Shown here piece after piece: positions 15,754-23,578 of a stretch of DNA of 37,529 bases (the stretch's first letter is position 1; the number at the start of each line of letters is the position of its first letter). The stretch is from a bacterium (GTDB taxonomy: Bacteria > Chlamydiota > Chlamydiia > Chlamydiales > SM23-39): assembly GCA_021781995.1 (NCBI GenBank), contig JAJXVT010000010.1, positions 1 through 37,529 of the forward strand. Direction: 5' to 3'. The translations under genes and the position numbers were made by a program. The notes below the pieces were generated by a model. It saw nothing but the letters and a program-made list of their open reading frames with translations. It was not told the DNA's origin and did not search any database.

Positions 15754-18654
15754 TTAACTGCCTTGAATTGGGGTAGCTTGTTGTCTTTGGAGAGCAGCTA
15801 GGGCTTGTTGGAGTCTTTGGGCCGGCGATTGGGGCATCATCTCGAATCGAAACAGATCTCGGGTGATTTCCAGCCGCAGTTCTTCAGAGAAGGTCTGGAA
15901 GAACTTAAATGCCTCATGCTTAAACTCTAGGAGAGGGTCTTTTTGACCTACAGTTCGCATATGGACATCGGATCGGAGGTGATCGATGGCGTGTAAATGC
16001 TGTTGCCAGCGCTCATCTACCCGGCGAACGATGAGGTTGCGGATTACTTGCTGCAAAATAGATTGAGCTTTTTCGGGATCTTGTAATTCAGGATTGGACT
16101 CGTGTAGAACTTGGCGTTGTGCTTGGAGTTTGGTATGGAATGCGCTTAAAATACGGGCAATAGCCTTCTTTTCGAGATCTTCTGCGGAGGCGTAACCGCT
16201 GTCAGCAAAGAGGGTCTCTTCAAATTGGATGGGAAATTGGCGCATAAGGGCTTGTCTATAGCCTTCAGGGTTCCAGTCTTTATCTCGATTTTGAATGAAT
16301 GGGGTGCCAATGGAAATTGCAACGGTTTCCAAAAGCTCTTCTGCGATGTGAACGGGCTGCTCTGCTCGCAGTAATTCATTGCGGAAGGCGTAAACTTCTT
16401 GGCGCTGTTTGTTCATCACATCGTCATACTCTAGGGTGTGCTTGCGGATGGAGTAGTTGCGTTGTTCTACCCGCTTTTGCGCGGTTTCGATAGATTTATT
16501 CAATACTTTAGCGGAAATCGGCTCTCCTTCGGGGGGGCGGAATCTCTGCAGCAGAGCGGTCATGCGAGGGGATGCAAAAAGGCGCATGAGGGAGTCTTCA
16601 AATGAGATGAAAAACTTAGATGATCCAGGATCTCCAAGCCGGCCTGATCTACCGCGCAATTGTCGATCGATTCGGCGCGATTGATGCCGCGTTGTGCCGA
16701 TGACGTGCAACCCGCCGGTGTCTTGGCTTCCGTCTTTTAATTTGATGTCAGTGCCTCGTCCAGCCATGTTGGTCGCTAAAGTGATGGCTCCCTTTTTGCC
16801 GGCGTCTGCAATGATGGCAGCTTCATTGGCGTGATTTTTGGCATTGAGCACGGTGTGTTCTAGTTTTGCTTGGCGCAAAATTCTGGAAAGTTTTTCCGAT
16901 ACTTCTACCGATTCGGTTCCGATGAGGATGGGGCGTCCCTTTTCATGATTTTCTCGAATCTCTTTCAAAATCGCATTGTATTTTTCCCGCTCAGTCATGT
17001 AGATCTCATCATCGAAATCATCCCTGGCGCATTTGCGATGAGTCGGAATTTCAAGAACTTCTAATTTGTAGATCTCTTTAAATTCGTTCGCTTCGGTCAT
17101 CGCGGTACCAGTCATGCCGGCTAATCTTGTGTAAAGGCGGAAGTAATTTTGCAGCGTGATGGTCGCATAGGTTTGCGTTTCACCTTGAATTTCCACATCT
17201 TCTTTGGCTTCAATTGCTTGATGAAGACCATCGGAAAAACGGCGTCCCGGCTGGGGGCGTCCAGTATTTTCGTCGATGATGACGATTTTGTTATCGACGA
17301 CGATGTAATCGACGTCTTTTTCCATGAGCAAATGTGCTCGGAGCATTTGACGCAGATTGTGCGAGCGCTCTTTGCGCTTAGCATCTTCCTCGCGTAAAGC
17401 GATTTTAGCTCTGAGCTTTTCTTCGTCGGACAATTGTTTGTTTTGATCGATGGCTGCGTAATCGTGGCCAAGGTCGAGCATTATAAAATCGTCTGCTCCC
17501 GAGCCGTCTTTGAAAGCGATCCATGCGCTAATGCCTTTGTCGGTCAATTCGTATTCGCTATTGCGTTCGTCGACAACCATATAAAGCTCAGCTAGCTGCT
17601 CGTGTTTTTCCTCTTTATTTGCTTCGCCAAAGTAATATGTTTCCCAGCGGTCAATAGCGGCGCGCAGATCGGGATTTTCTTTGATTCTTTTGAGAACTTT
17701 ATTGCGCGGAGTCCCTTTGCCGACAAGCCATAGTTTTTTAAAGGCGTCGTTGATTGATTCTTGTTCTGCTTTTGCAAGTTTTCGTTTTTCTGAGGTTTCT
17801 TCAAGCAGGCCAAATGTTTCTAAGATGCGGCGTGCATCTGCTGCAATGCGATTGCAAAGGTCCCTTTGATTTTTTACTAGATCAGCCACGCCTTCTTTGA
17901 GTTCGTCGTACATTTGGCGGCTTTCTGGCGCAGGGCCGGAGATGATCAGCGGAGTTCTTGCTTCGTCGATCAAGATTGAGTCGATTTCATCGACCATCGC
18001 AAAATAATGGCCGCGCTGAACTTGGTCGCTTTGTTTCATCGCCATGGAATTGTCGCGCAGGTAATCAAAGCCAAACTCCGATGCTGTGCCGTATACGATG
18101 TCGCAGGCGTAAACTTCTTTGCGGCGATAAGGAGGGACGTCGTTTGTGAGGGCTGCGACTGTCAGGCCTAATTTGCGAAAGATCGAGCCAATCCAATCGC
18201 AGTCGCGCTTGGCTAAGTAATCATTTACGGTGACAAGATGGACAGATTTTCCTGTGATGGCGTGTAGGTACAGCGGCATAGAGGCTGTGAGGGTTTTCCC
18301 TTCTCCTGTCTGCATTTCGGCGATCGAGCCGTGAAACATGGCGATCGCACCTAAAATTTGTACGTCGTAGGGAACCATATCCCAGTTTTGAGTGTATCCG
18401 GATACATGAACCTCTGTCCCGCAAAGGCGTCTGCAAACATTTTTGACTGCCGCAAAAGCTTCGGGCAATAAAGATTCGAGCGACTCGCCTTTGTTAAATC
18501 TTTCTTTGAACTCAAGGGTTTTATTTTGAAGGGCTTCATCGCTTAAGGATTGAAAGCTTTGCTCTAGCGCATTGATTTGCGGGACGAGTTTTCCGTATCG
18601 CTTAAGAATTCGAGTTTGCTGCGTTCCAAATACTTTTTTAATAAATCCAAACAT
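15754..18654 (-). CDS. secA: Preprotein translocase ATPase
   Basis: Motor of the Sec pathway, driving unfolded preproteins through SecYEG. The ATG at 18654 gives 966 aa starting MFGFIKKVFGTQQTR; an upstream extension to 18708 is not credible. Visible are Walker A with QTGEGKT (115-121), the DEAD-box-like VDEID (221-225) followed by LIDEARTPLIISGP, the PPXD region, motif TNMAGRGTDIKL, GLHVIGTTRHQSRRIDRQLRGRSGRLGDPG (arginine finger block) and a helical wing/scaffold C-terminus. The C-terminal zinc-binding CXCX8C(H/C) tail that contacts SecB is absent; the protein ends in a Gln-rich tail. Promoter TTGCGA-17-TAAAAT lies at 18680-18708, leaving a leader of about 19 nt. It is divergent from psd. 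Confidence 0.98.
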   Translation of the reverse strand: MFGFIKKVFGTQQTRILKRYGKLVPQINALEQSFQSLSDEALQNKTLEFKERFNKGESLESLLPEAFAAVKNVCRRLCGTEVHVSGYTQNWDMVPYDVQILGAIAMFHGSIAEMQTGEGKTLTASMPLYLHAITGKSVHLVTVNDYLAKRDCDWIGSIFRKLGLTVAALTNDVPPYRRKEVYACDIVYGTASEFGFDYLRDNSMAMKQSDQVQRGHYFAMVDEIDSILIDEARTPLIISGPAPESRQMYDELKEGVADLVKNQRDLCNRIAADARRILETFGLLEETSEKRKLAKAEQESINDAFKKLWLVGKGTPRNKVLKRIKENPDLRAAIDRWETYYFGEANKEEKHEQLAELYMVVDERNSEYELTDKGISAWIAFKDGSGADDFIMLDLGHDYAAIDQNKQLSDEEKLRAKIALREEDAKRKERSHNLRQMLRAHLLMEKDVDYIVVDNKIVIIDENTGRPQPGRRFSDGLHQAIEAKEDVEIQGETQTYATITLQNYFRLYTRLAGMTGTAMTEANEFKEIYKLEVLEIPTHRKCARDDFDDEIYMTEREKYNAILKEIRENHEKGRPILIGTESVEVSEKLSRILRQAKLEHTVLNAKNHANEAAIIADAGKKGAITLATNMAGRGTDIKLKDGSQDTGGLHVIGTTRHQSRRIDRQLRGRSGRLGDPGSSKFFISFEDSLMRLFASPRMTALLQRFRPPEGEPISAKVLNKSIETAQKRVEQRNYSIRKHTLEYDDVMNKQRQEVYAFRNELLRAEQPVHIAEELLETVAISIGTPFIQNRDKDWNPEGYRQALMRQFPIQFEETLFADSGYASAEDLEKKAIARILSAFHTKLQAQRQVLHESNPELQDPEKAQSILQQVIRNLIVRRVDERWQQHLHAIDHLRSDVHMRTVGQKDPLLEFKHEAFKFFQTFSEELRLEITRDLFRFEMMPQSPAQRLQQALAALQRQQATPIQGS

Positions 18655-18679
18655 GTTTTTCGGTCCCGAGTTTGACAAA

Positions 18680-18708
18680 ATTTTAATAGGATTTCGCTTT
18701 TCTCGCAA
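18680..18708 (-). promoter_or_regulatory. Candidate secA promoter
   Basis: The minus strand has TTGCGA (18703-18708), 17 bp, TAAAAT (18680-18685). A start near 18673 would give a leader of about 19 nt with only a weak CGGGA as SD. Confidence 0.45.
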
Positions 18709-18744
18709 GGTTAATTAATTAGAGCAAAAAATAATAATTGCTTG

Positions 18745-18750
18745 TATCCT
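18745..18750 (+). promoter_or_regulatory. Weak candidate -10 for psd
   Basis: TATCCT lies 8 nt before the psd ATG at 18759. There is no convincing -35 and no SD. Listed because the spacing repeats that seen at other operon heads. Confidence 0.25.
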
Positions 18751-18758
18751 TGCGTTTT

Positions 18759-19637
18759 ATGATCCAGTTCATCGACAGGCAAAGCGGGACTATTTGTACA
18801 GAAAAAGTTTATGGTTGGCAAGCCTTAAAAGCGCTCTATGGAGATGGGCCTTTGGCCTGGCTTTTGCAAAGGCTTGTCTGTTGTTTTCCGTTTGTTTCGC
18901 GTTTTATGGGATATTGGATGAAGCGGCCGGCTAGCCGCAAAAAGATCGATCCGTTTATTCAGCAATATGGGATAGCAGTTGCGGAATTTGCAGAATTTAA
19001 ATTTGAATCATTTAATGATTTTTTTATTCGCAAATTAAAGCCTGAGTGCCGTCCCCTTGTTCAAGGGGCGAATCGCTTGGCTGCGCCCGCTGATGGGCGC
19101 TATTTGGTTTATCCTAAGTTTACTGAATTTACTGCCAAAAGGCAGAAATTTTGTCTGCGCACTTTGCTGCAAGATGATGTGTATGCAAATCGATTTCGAG
19201 AAGGCTCGCTGTTGATCGCGCGGCTGTGTCCGACTGATTATCATCGCTTTCATTTTCCCTGTGATGGAATGGCGCATGCTCCTCGGCTGATCAATGGGTT
19301 GCTGCACTCGGTTAGCCCGATTGCTATATGTAAAAATTGGGCAATTTTATCGGAAAATAAGCGGGTAGTGACAGAAATTGAAACGGATTCATTTGGCACC
19401 GTGCTGTATGTTGAAATTGGCGCTACGGGAGTTGGGTCGATTCGCCAGACGTTCAGCGGCCCTTCGCGTGTAGCAAAGGGTCAAGAAAAGGGTTATTTTG
19501 AGTTTGGCGGTTCTTGCATTGTTTTGCTCTTTGAAAAAAACCGTATATCTTTCGATGCGGATTTAGTTGCCAATACAAAGCGTGGGTACGAGACGTTATG
19601 CCGTTATGGAGAGGGGGTTCTGGCGCGTGTGTCTTGA
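18759..19637 (+). CDS. psd: Phosphatidylserine decarboxylase
   Basis: Inner-membrane enzyme making phosphatidylethanolamine from phosphatidylserine. The ATG at 18759 yields 292 aa (MIQFIDRQSGT); a TTG at 18738 is less likely. Seen are the FNDFFIRKLKPECRP block, APADGRY with the catalytic Asp, CPTDYHRFHFP with the conserved His, GATGVGSI, and near the C-terminus FEFGGSCIVLLFE. In the last block the Gly-Ser bond is the site of self-cleavage that creates the pyruvoyl group, so the mature enzyme would be a large beta chain and an alpha chain of about 45 residues. The motif is GGS rather than the LGST of E. coli. It is divergent from secA, as expected of chlamydial neighbourhoods. Confidence 0.95.
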   Translation: MIQFIDRQSGTICTEKVYGWQALKALYGDGPLAWLLQRLVCCFPFVSRFMGYWMKRPASRKKIDPFIQQYGIAVAEFAEFKFESFNDFFIRKLKPECRPLVQGANRLAAPADGRYLVYPKFTEFTAKRQKFCLRTLLQDDVYANRFREGSLLIARLCPTDYHRFHFPCDGMAHAPRLINGLLHSVSPIAICKNWAILSENKRVVTEIETDSFGTVLYVEIGATGVGSIRQTFSGPSRVAKGQEKGYFEFGGSCIVLLFEKNRISFDADLVANTKRGYETLCRYGEGVLARVS

Positions 19638-19653
19638 CTTGAAAGAAAGTCAA
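19634..19653. promoter_or_regulatory. Inverted repeat spanning -35 and spacer (possible operator)
   Basis: TTGACTT and AAGTCAA, separated by 6 nt, cover the -35 and most of the spacer of the promoter before 19701. The position is that of a repressor site. A terminator for psd is the alternative, but no T-tract follows. Confidence 0.4.
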
Positions 19654-19662
19654 CCTTATAAT
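19634..19662 (+). promoter_or_regulatory. Strong promoter of the membrane-EEP gene
   Basis: TTGACT (19634-19639), exactly 17 bp, then a perfect TATAAT (19657-19662): 11 of 12 consensus bases. It begins inside the psd stop region. Predicted start near 19669 gives a leader of about 30 nt ending in AGGAA next to two tandem ATGs. Confidence 0.75.
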
Positions 19663-19700
19663 AATCGATTATTTGTCATATTTTTAGATATTTACAGGAA

Positions 19701-21470
19701 ATGATGACCTTAGTTTCGATTGATTACCCCGTTTTTCTTAAGACCCCGGCTTATTATGCGCCTGATGATGGCCTTAATCAGGAGGTGTTGCAACGTTCGC
19801 TTGTCGCTAGGGTCTTTTACGCCGTCTTGCCTTTTATTGCTTTGCATAAACCGTTTGGTAGAATCATTACGTTGACGATGGACTCAATTCGGGCCTTCTC
19901 TTCTCTTAGAGAGCTTTTTGAAAACAAAGATGGCAAAGCCGCTTTTAAGATAATCATTGCAGTTGCAGCGCTCGCGGGCACTCTCTTTATGCATCCTTTG
20001 GGCTTGTGCATTGCCACTTTATACGACCTAATTGCTCATCTACCCGAGGCGATATCCCAGCTCCAGGCGGGAGACGTGCAAGAGGCTGTTTTAGTTTTTC
20101 AACACGGTATCTACCTTGGCACAATTATTATTGGCTCCGTAGAAATCATTGCCGTTTCGTTTTTGTTCAGCATGGCTATAGAAATTTGTCGTTCAAAAAA
20201 ACAATTCCAGCAAGGGCGTTTACTGGAGGGTGTAGCACATATGCTGATGTCAATGGTTAGATTTGGGCAAAGCGTCCCTTATATGGCTAGAGCGTCTGAG
20301 CAAAACAATTTTCGCAGCCAACAGTTATTTAAATCTTTAGAAATAATGTCTGCTAAAATAAGAGACCGGGCAGCTCTTTTTTTCTATTCTTCGGCGCGCT
20401 CTTTAACAACGCCTCTTTGGAAGAGCACAAGTTTATGGCTTGAAACGATTAGCGTTTGCAATAATTCTTATTTCTTAACGTCTCAAAAAATTTCCTCAGT
20501 TGCAAAGTCCACGCTTTTTTCTTGCGCTCTTTTACCTTTGACTCTTGGTGGAGTGGCTTTAGGACAGGTATTTCATTTTGCGGCATTCAATCTCGCAACC
20601 ACTCCCTACATTCATTTAACAGGTGATGCAGAGGTGCAAAATTCGTTGGATCAAAACATCTCGATTTTTCAATTGAATTGTTGTTTAACTGCAGGTGGGT
20701 TTGCTCGTTTATTTGGTGGGTTGGCACTTTCTGATGAACAAAGAGTCGTAGAGATAGCAAAAATGATCAAGGCAAGCAATCCGGATATTGTTTGTCTACA
20801 GGAAGTGAGCGACTTGGCAAGTGCTCTTTCTCTTTATCAACAACTCTCTCCGGAATTTGCCGAATTTTATTTGAATGTAGGAGCGACTCCTTTTATTTTG
20901 CAAAATAACAGCGGCCTTTTTGTGGCCAGCAAACAAGTCATTGCGAATCCTAACTTCCAGAGCTTTACAGATATTGCAGGAACCGAAAGCATGGTAAATA
21001 AGGGTTGCTTTAGTTTTTCAACACCGGTGGCCAATTTCATCAATACTCATTTAAGTCCATCTGCGGATGACTTACACCCTACAGATCAAGAAATTAGAAC
21101 TAGGGAAGAAGAGCAAAGAAGAATTTTAGAGACCGCTCGAATTCAATTTTCCAATCATGGAAAACCTGTTTTTGTGTCAGGAGATTGTAATACTGATCAA
21201 GGTTTGTTATTTGACCAATGTACAGATAGGTCGGCTCCACACCCTATAGCTCTCTGCGAAACTGATTATCTCGTCGATCGTAATTTGCGTCATGATTTAA
21301 GCGCGCAGCCGAGGGGTAAAATGATCGATTACTTTTTTTCTTTTTTTCAAAAGCCATCAGCCTTTAGTACTCGCGTTATTGCAACTTTCGATATCGATCG
21401 GCCTGAAAAGGCTATTTCTGATCATCCTGCCTTATTGAACCAATTGGCTTTATTTTCTGAAGTGACTTAG
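19701..21470 (+). CDS. Membrane protein with C-terminal endonuclease/exonuclease/phosphatase (EEP) domain
   Basis: A 589-aa protein in two halves. Residues 1-300 hold several hydrophobic segments (about 36-50, 82-108, 135-160, 272-300) with amphipathic stretches between. Residues 318-585 are an EEP-fold phosphodiesterase with all key positions: N326 (QLN), E368 (LQEV), H450 (NTHL), D495 and N497 (GDCN), D543 (MIDY), and D574-H575 (SDHP). This set matches Mg-dependent enzymes such as neutral sphingomyelinases, inositol-phosphate phosphatases and DNase I-like nucleases; with a membrane half, a lipid or phosphoinositide substrate is plausible but not shown. Two tandem ATGs (19701, 19704) follow AGGAA; the second has the better spacing. 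It has its own near-consensus promoter with a palindrome and sits between psd and nth. An inclusion-membrane or secreted role is speculation. Confidence 0.85.
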   Translation: MMTLVSIDYPVFLKTPAYYAPDDGLNQEVLQRSLVARVFYAVLPFIALHKPFGRIITLTMDSIRAFSSLRELFENKDGKAAFKIIIAVAALAGTLFMHPLGLCIATLYDLIAHLPEAISQLQAGDVQEAVLVFQHGIYLGTIIIGSVEIIAVSFLFSMAIEICRSKKQFQQGRLLEGVAHMLMSMVRFGQSVPYMARASEQNNFRSQQLFKSLEIMSAKIRDRAALFFYSSARSLTTPLWKSTSLWLETISVCNNSYFLTSQKISSVAKSTLFSCALLPLTLGGVALGQVFHFAAFNLATTPYIHLTGDAEVQNSLDQNISIFQLNCCLTAGGFARLFGGLALSDEQRVVEIAKMIKASNPDIVCLQEVSDLASALSLYQQLSPEFAEFYLNVGATPFILQNNSGLFVASKQVIANPNFQSFTDIAGTESMVNKGCFSFSTPVANFINTHLSPSADDLHPTDQEIRTREEEQRRILETARIQFSNHGKPVFVSGDCNTDQGLLFDQCTDRSAPHPIALCETDYLVDRNLRHDLSAQPRGKMIDYFFSFFQKPSAFSTRVIATFDIDRPEKAISDHPALLNQLALFSEVT

Positions 21471-21508
21471 GGGTTGTCAAACAATAAATTAAAGCATTTG
21501 ACAATCCC
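21470..21508. terminator. 12-bp hairpin between convergent genes
   Basis: The arms 21470-21481 and 21497-21508 pair over 12 bp with a single G-T wobble and a 15-nt A/T-rich loop. It overlaps the nth stop and the last base of the EEP gene. There is no T-tract on either strand, so it may set mRNA 3' ends in both directions by another route. Confidence 0.5.
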
Positions 21509-22121
21509 GTAGCTCTTTGCAGATAGGGCATGTGTCTACATGATGTCCTCGCGCGGGGCAATATTTACGCGCGAAATAGATCATTTGCAAATGCAATCGA
21601 TTCCAATCTTTTTGAGCGAAGAGCCTTTTGACGTCTTTTTCTGTTTGTTCTACGTTTTTACCCGAAGATAGCCCCCACCTTTTGGCGCACCGATGAATGT
21701 GTGTATCTACGGCGACTGCCGGCACTCCAAACGCCTGCGACATGACAACAGAGGCAGTTTTATGGCCAACACCGGGTAATTTTTCCAGTTCGCTAAATGA
21801 TCTTGGCACCTGTCCGTTGTGCTGTTCTATGAGTTGAATGGAGAGGTTTCGGATCGCTTTGGATTTTGTTGGGGCAAGCCCGCATGGACGTATGATTTCT
21901 TCGATTTGGCGCTCTGTCAACAAACACATCGCTTCGGGTGTGTCTGCAAGATAAAAGAGTTGCGGTGTTATTTGGTTTACCCGGGCATCGGTGCATTGTG
22001 CCGACAAAAGTACTGCGATGAGCAATGTGTAGGCATCTTTATGATGTAAGGGAATTGCCGGGTTGGGAAATAGGTCATTGAGAATTTGTTGAACAATCTT
22101 TGCTTTTTCCTGCTTTTTCAT
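21489..22121 (-). CDS. nth: Endonuclease III
   Basis: DNA glycosylase/AP lyase for oxidised pyrimidines. The helix-hairpin-helix LPGVGHKTA carries the catalytic Lys, and VDTHIHRCAKRWGL carries the catalytic Asp. The C-terminal cysteines (CPARGHHVDTCPICKELRDC) read C-X9-C-X2-C-X5-C, whereas E. coli Nth has C-X6-C-X2-C-X5-C, so the first loop of the 4Fe-4S site is 3 residues longer. The ATG at 22121 is used; the preceding TTG (22124) is unlikely. About 210 aa, normal. It is downstream of mnmE on the same strand with a 54-nt gap, an order that also occurs in Chlamydia. Confidence 0.96.
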   Translation of the reverse strand: MKKQEKAKIVQQILNDLFPNPAIPLHHKDAYTLLIAVLLSAQCTDARVNQITPQLFYLADTPEAMCLLTERQIEEIIRPCGLAPTKSKAIRNLSIQLIEQHNGQVPRSFSELEKLPGVGHKTASVVMSQAFGVPAVAVDTHIHRCAKRWGLSSGKNVEQTEKDVKRLFAQKDWNRLHLQMIYFARKYCPARGHHVDTCPICKELRDCQML

Positions 22122-22175
22122 CAAACTCGATCTATGTCCACTTTGGGATTGTTGTTTTAAGTCAATTGGCTCTGC

Positions 22176-23540
22176 TCATTTGCCTAGGCAAAATTGGGAG
22201 AAAATAGAGGTGAGGATATCTTCAGTTACATTGGTGCCGATGATAGTGCCCAGTTCGTTGAGCGCATGGCGCATGTCAGCTGCGACAAATTCGGCGGAAA
22301 TCTGCCTTTGCAGTCCTATAATCACTTGGTCAACGGCTGTAATAGCATTTTGCAATGCGGAGTGATGGCGTTGTTTGGTAATCGATACTTCTTCTTTGCT
22401 AGGCGGACCGTTGCTCCAAATGAGCTGGTCAATGGATTTTTTTAATTCTTCCAGCCCGATTTTGGTTTGTGCGGAAAGGTGTACTTGCAAGGGCCAATCG
22501 ATAGCTTCTTTGGGATGGGCGAGGTCGATTTTATTCCAGACTAAGATGGTTTTGTCTTGAGGGGCTGATTCAATGAGCTCTTGGTCGTTATTGTTGAGGG
22601 GGCGGCTTGCATCGAGCAGCAACAAAATGAGATCTGCTTGCTGCATGGCTTGACGAGAGCGCCGTATTCCCTCTTTTTCAATGATTTCATCTGTTTGGCG
22701 GATGCCGGCTGTGTCAATCAGGCGAAATAGAAGCCCGGATAATCGCATGTCTTCTTCTAAAATATCTCTTGTGGTCCCGGCGATGTCAGTTACAATCGCG
22801 CGCTCTTTACCAAGTAGGGCGTTCATCAGCGAGGATTTGCCTACGTTGGGAGATCCGAGAAGGCAAAGAGAAAAGCCTTCGTGAAGCAATTTGCCTTCGT
22901 GAAAGGTGTCGCTCAGGCGCTGCATCTGTTGTTTTGCGATCGTAAGTTGTGCGATGAGCTCCTCAAATGCTGCAAATTCGAGCCCTTCTTCCGGAAAATC
23001 AACCCACGCTTCTAAAATCGCGGCTATACTCGTGAGCTCGCGTTGAAAGGCGTTGATTTTGTCCGATAAGGCTCCTGCTAACTGTTGGCCTGCGCTTTGA
23101 AGGGCAAGTTCGCTTTTTGCAGCAATGACCATTTGTACAGCTTCTGCTTGTGCTAAATCTAGTTTTTGATTGAGAAAGGCTTGTAATGAAAATTCCCCGG
23201 GTTGAGCCGGGACGGCGCCTGCTTCAAAAACGCGCTGAAGTACTCTCCTAGTGATTAAGCTCCCTCCGTGGCAGCAAATTTCTATCGTGTCTTCCCCCGT
23301 ATAAGATTTAGGCCCTTTCATGACGAGTAAAAGTACCGAATCGATGGGGGCTTTTTCGGCATCTAAAATTTGGCCATAATGAGCGGTGTGTGATTTATAT
23401 GAACCGACTTGTCCAGTAAAAATTTTACTGACGATGTTGATGGCGTTGGGGCCGGAAATGCGGATAATGGCAATGGCGCCTTCCCCTGCGGGAGTAGCAA
23501 TGGCTGCGATTGTATGTTCTTTTTGATATGTGCCCAACAT
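22176..23540 (-). CDS. mnmE: tRNA modification GTPase
   Basis: With MnmG it forms the 5-carboxymethylaminomethyl group on the wobble uridine of some tRNAs. Residues 1-120 are the tetrahydrofolate-binding domain (starts MLGTYQKEHTIAAIATPAGEGAIAIIRISG). The G domain is inserted in the helical domain and shows G1 GSPNVGKSS, G2 IAGTTRD, G3 DTAG, and G4 NKID. The C-terminus ends CLGK, matching the essential C-(I/L/V)-G-K motif. 454 aa, normal length. The ATG at 23540 follows a perfect TATAAT by 8 nt, has no SD and sits in the loop of an 8-bp inverted repeat. The 3' end of ruvA is 23 nt upstream, so mnmE can be transcribed alone or by readthrough. Confidence 0.97.
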   Translation of the reverse strand: MLGTYQKEHTIAAIATPAGEGAIAIIRISGPNAINIVSKIFTGQVGSYKSHTAHYGQILDAEKAPIDSVLLLVMKGPKSYTGEDTIEICCHGGSLITRRVLQRVFEAGAVPAQPGEFSLQAFLNQKLDLAQAEAVQMVIAAKSELALQSAGQQLAGALSDKINAFQRELTSIAAILEAWVDFPEEGLEFAAFEELIAQLTIAKQQMQRLSDTFHEGKLLHEGFSLCLLGSPNVGKSSLMNALLGKERAIVTDIAGTTRDILEEDMRLSGLLFRLIDTAGIRQTDEIIEKEGIRRSRQAMQQADLILLLLDASRPLNNNDQELIESAPQDKTILVWNKIDLAHPKEAIDWPLQVHLSAQTKIGLEELKKSIDQLIWSNGPPSKEEVSITKQRHHSALQNAITAVDQVIIGLQRQISAEFVAADMRHALNELGTIIGTNVTEDILTSIFSQFCLGK

Positions 23541-23549
23541 GGTTGGGCA
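23531..23549. repeat. 8-bp inverted repeat around the mnmE start codon
   Basis: TGCCCAAC (23531-23538) and GTTGGGCA (23542-23549) have a 3-nt loop that includes part of the start codon. A readthrough message from ruvA would contain the full hairpin; a message starting at the local promoter would lack one arm. Confidence 0.4.
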
Positions 23550-23578
23550 TTATAACCCGAAATCTAGATGTTTCGCAA
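23549..23578 (-). promoter_or_regulatory. Candidate mnmE promoter, near-leaderless
   Basis: The minus strand has TTGCGA (23573-23578), 18 bp, TATAAT (23549-23554); the ATG follows after 8 nt. The -35 lies within the end of ruvA. Confidence 0.5.

Noticed and set aside
16146..18539. Numerous open frames of 60-116 codons inside secA on both strands
   Set aside because: They are shadows of a fully conserved SecA frame and none has a credible family motif or RBS.
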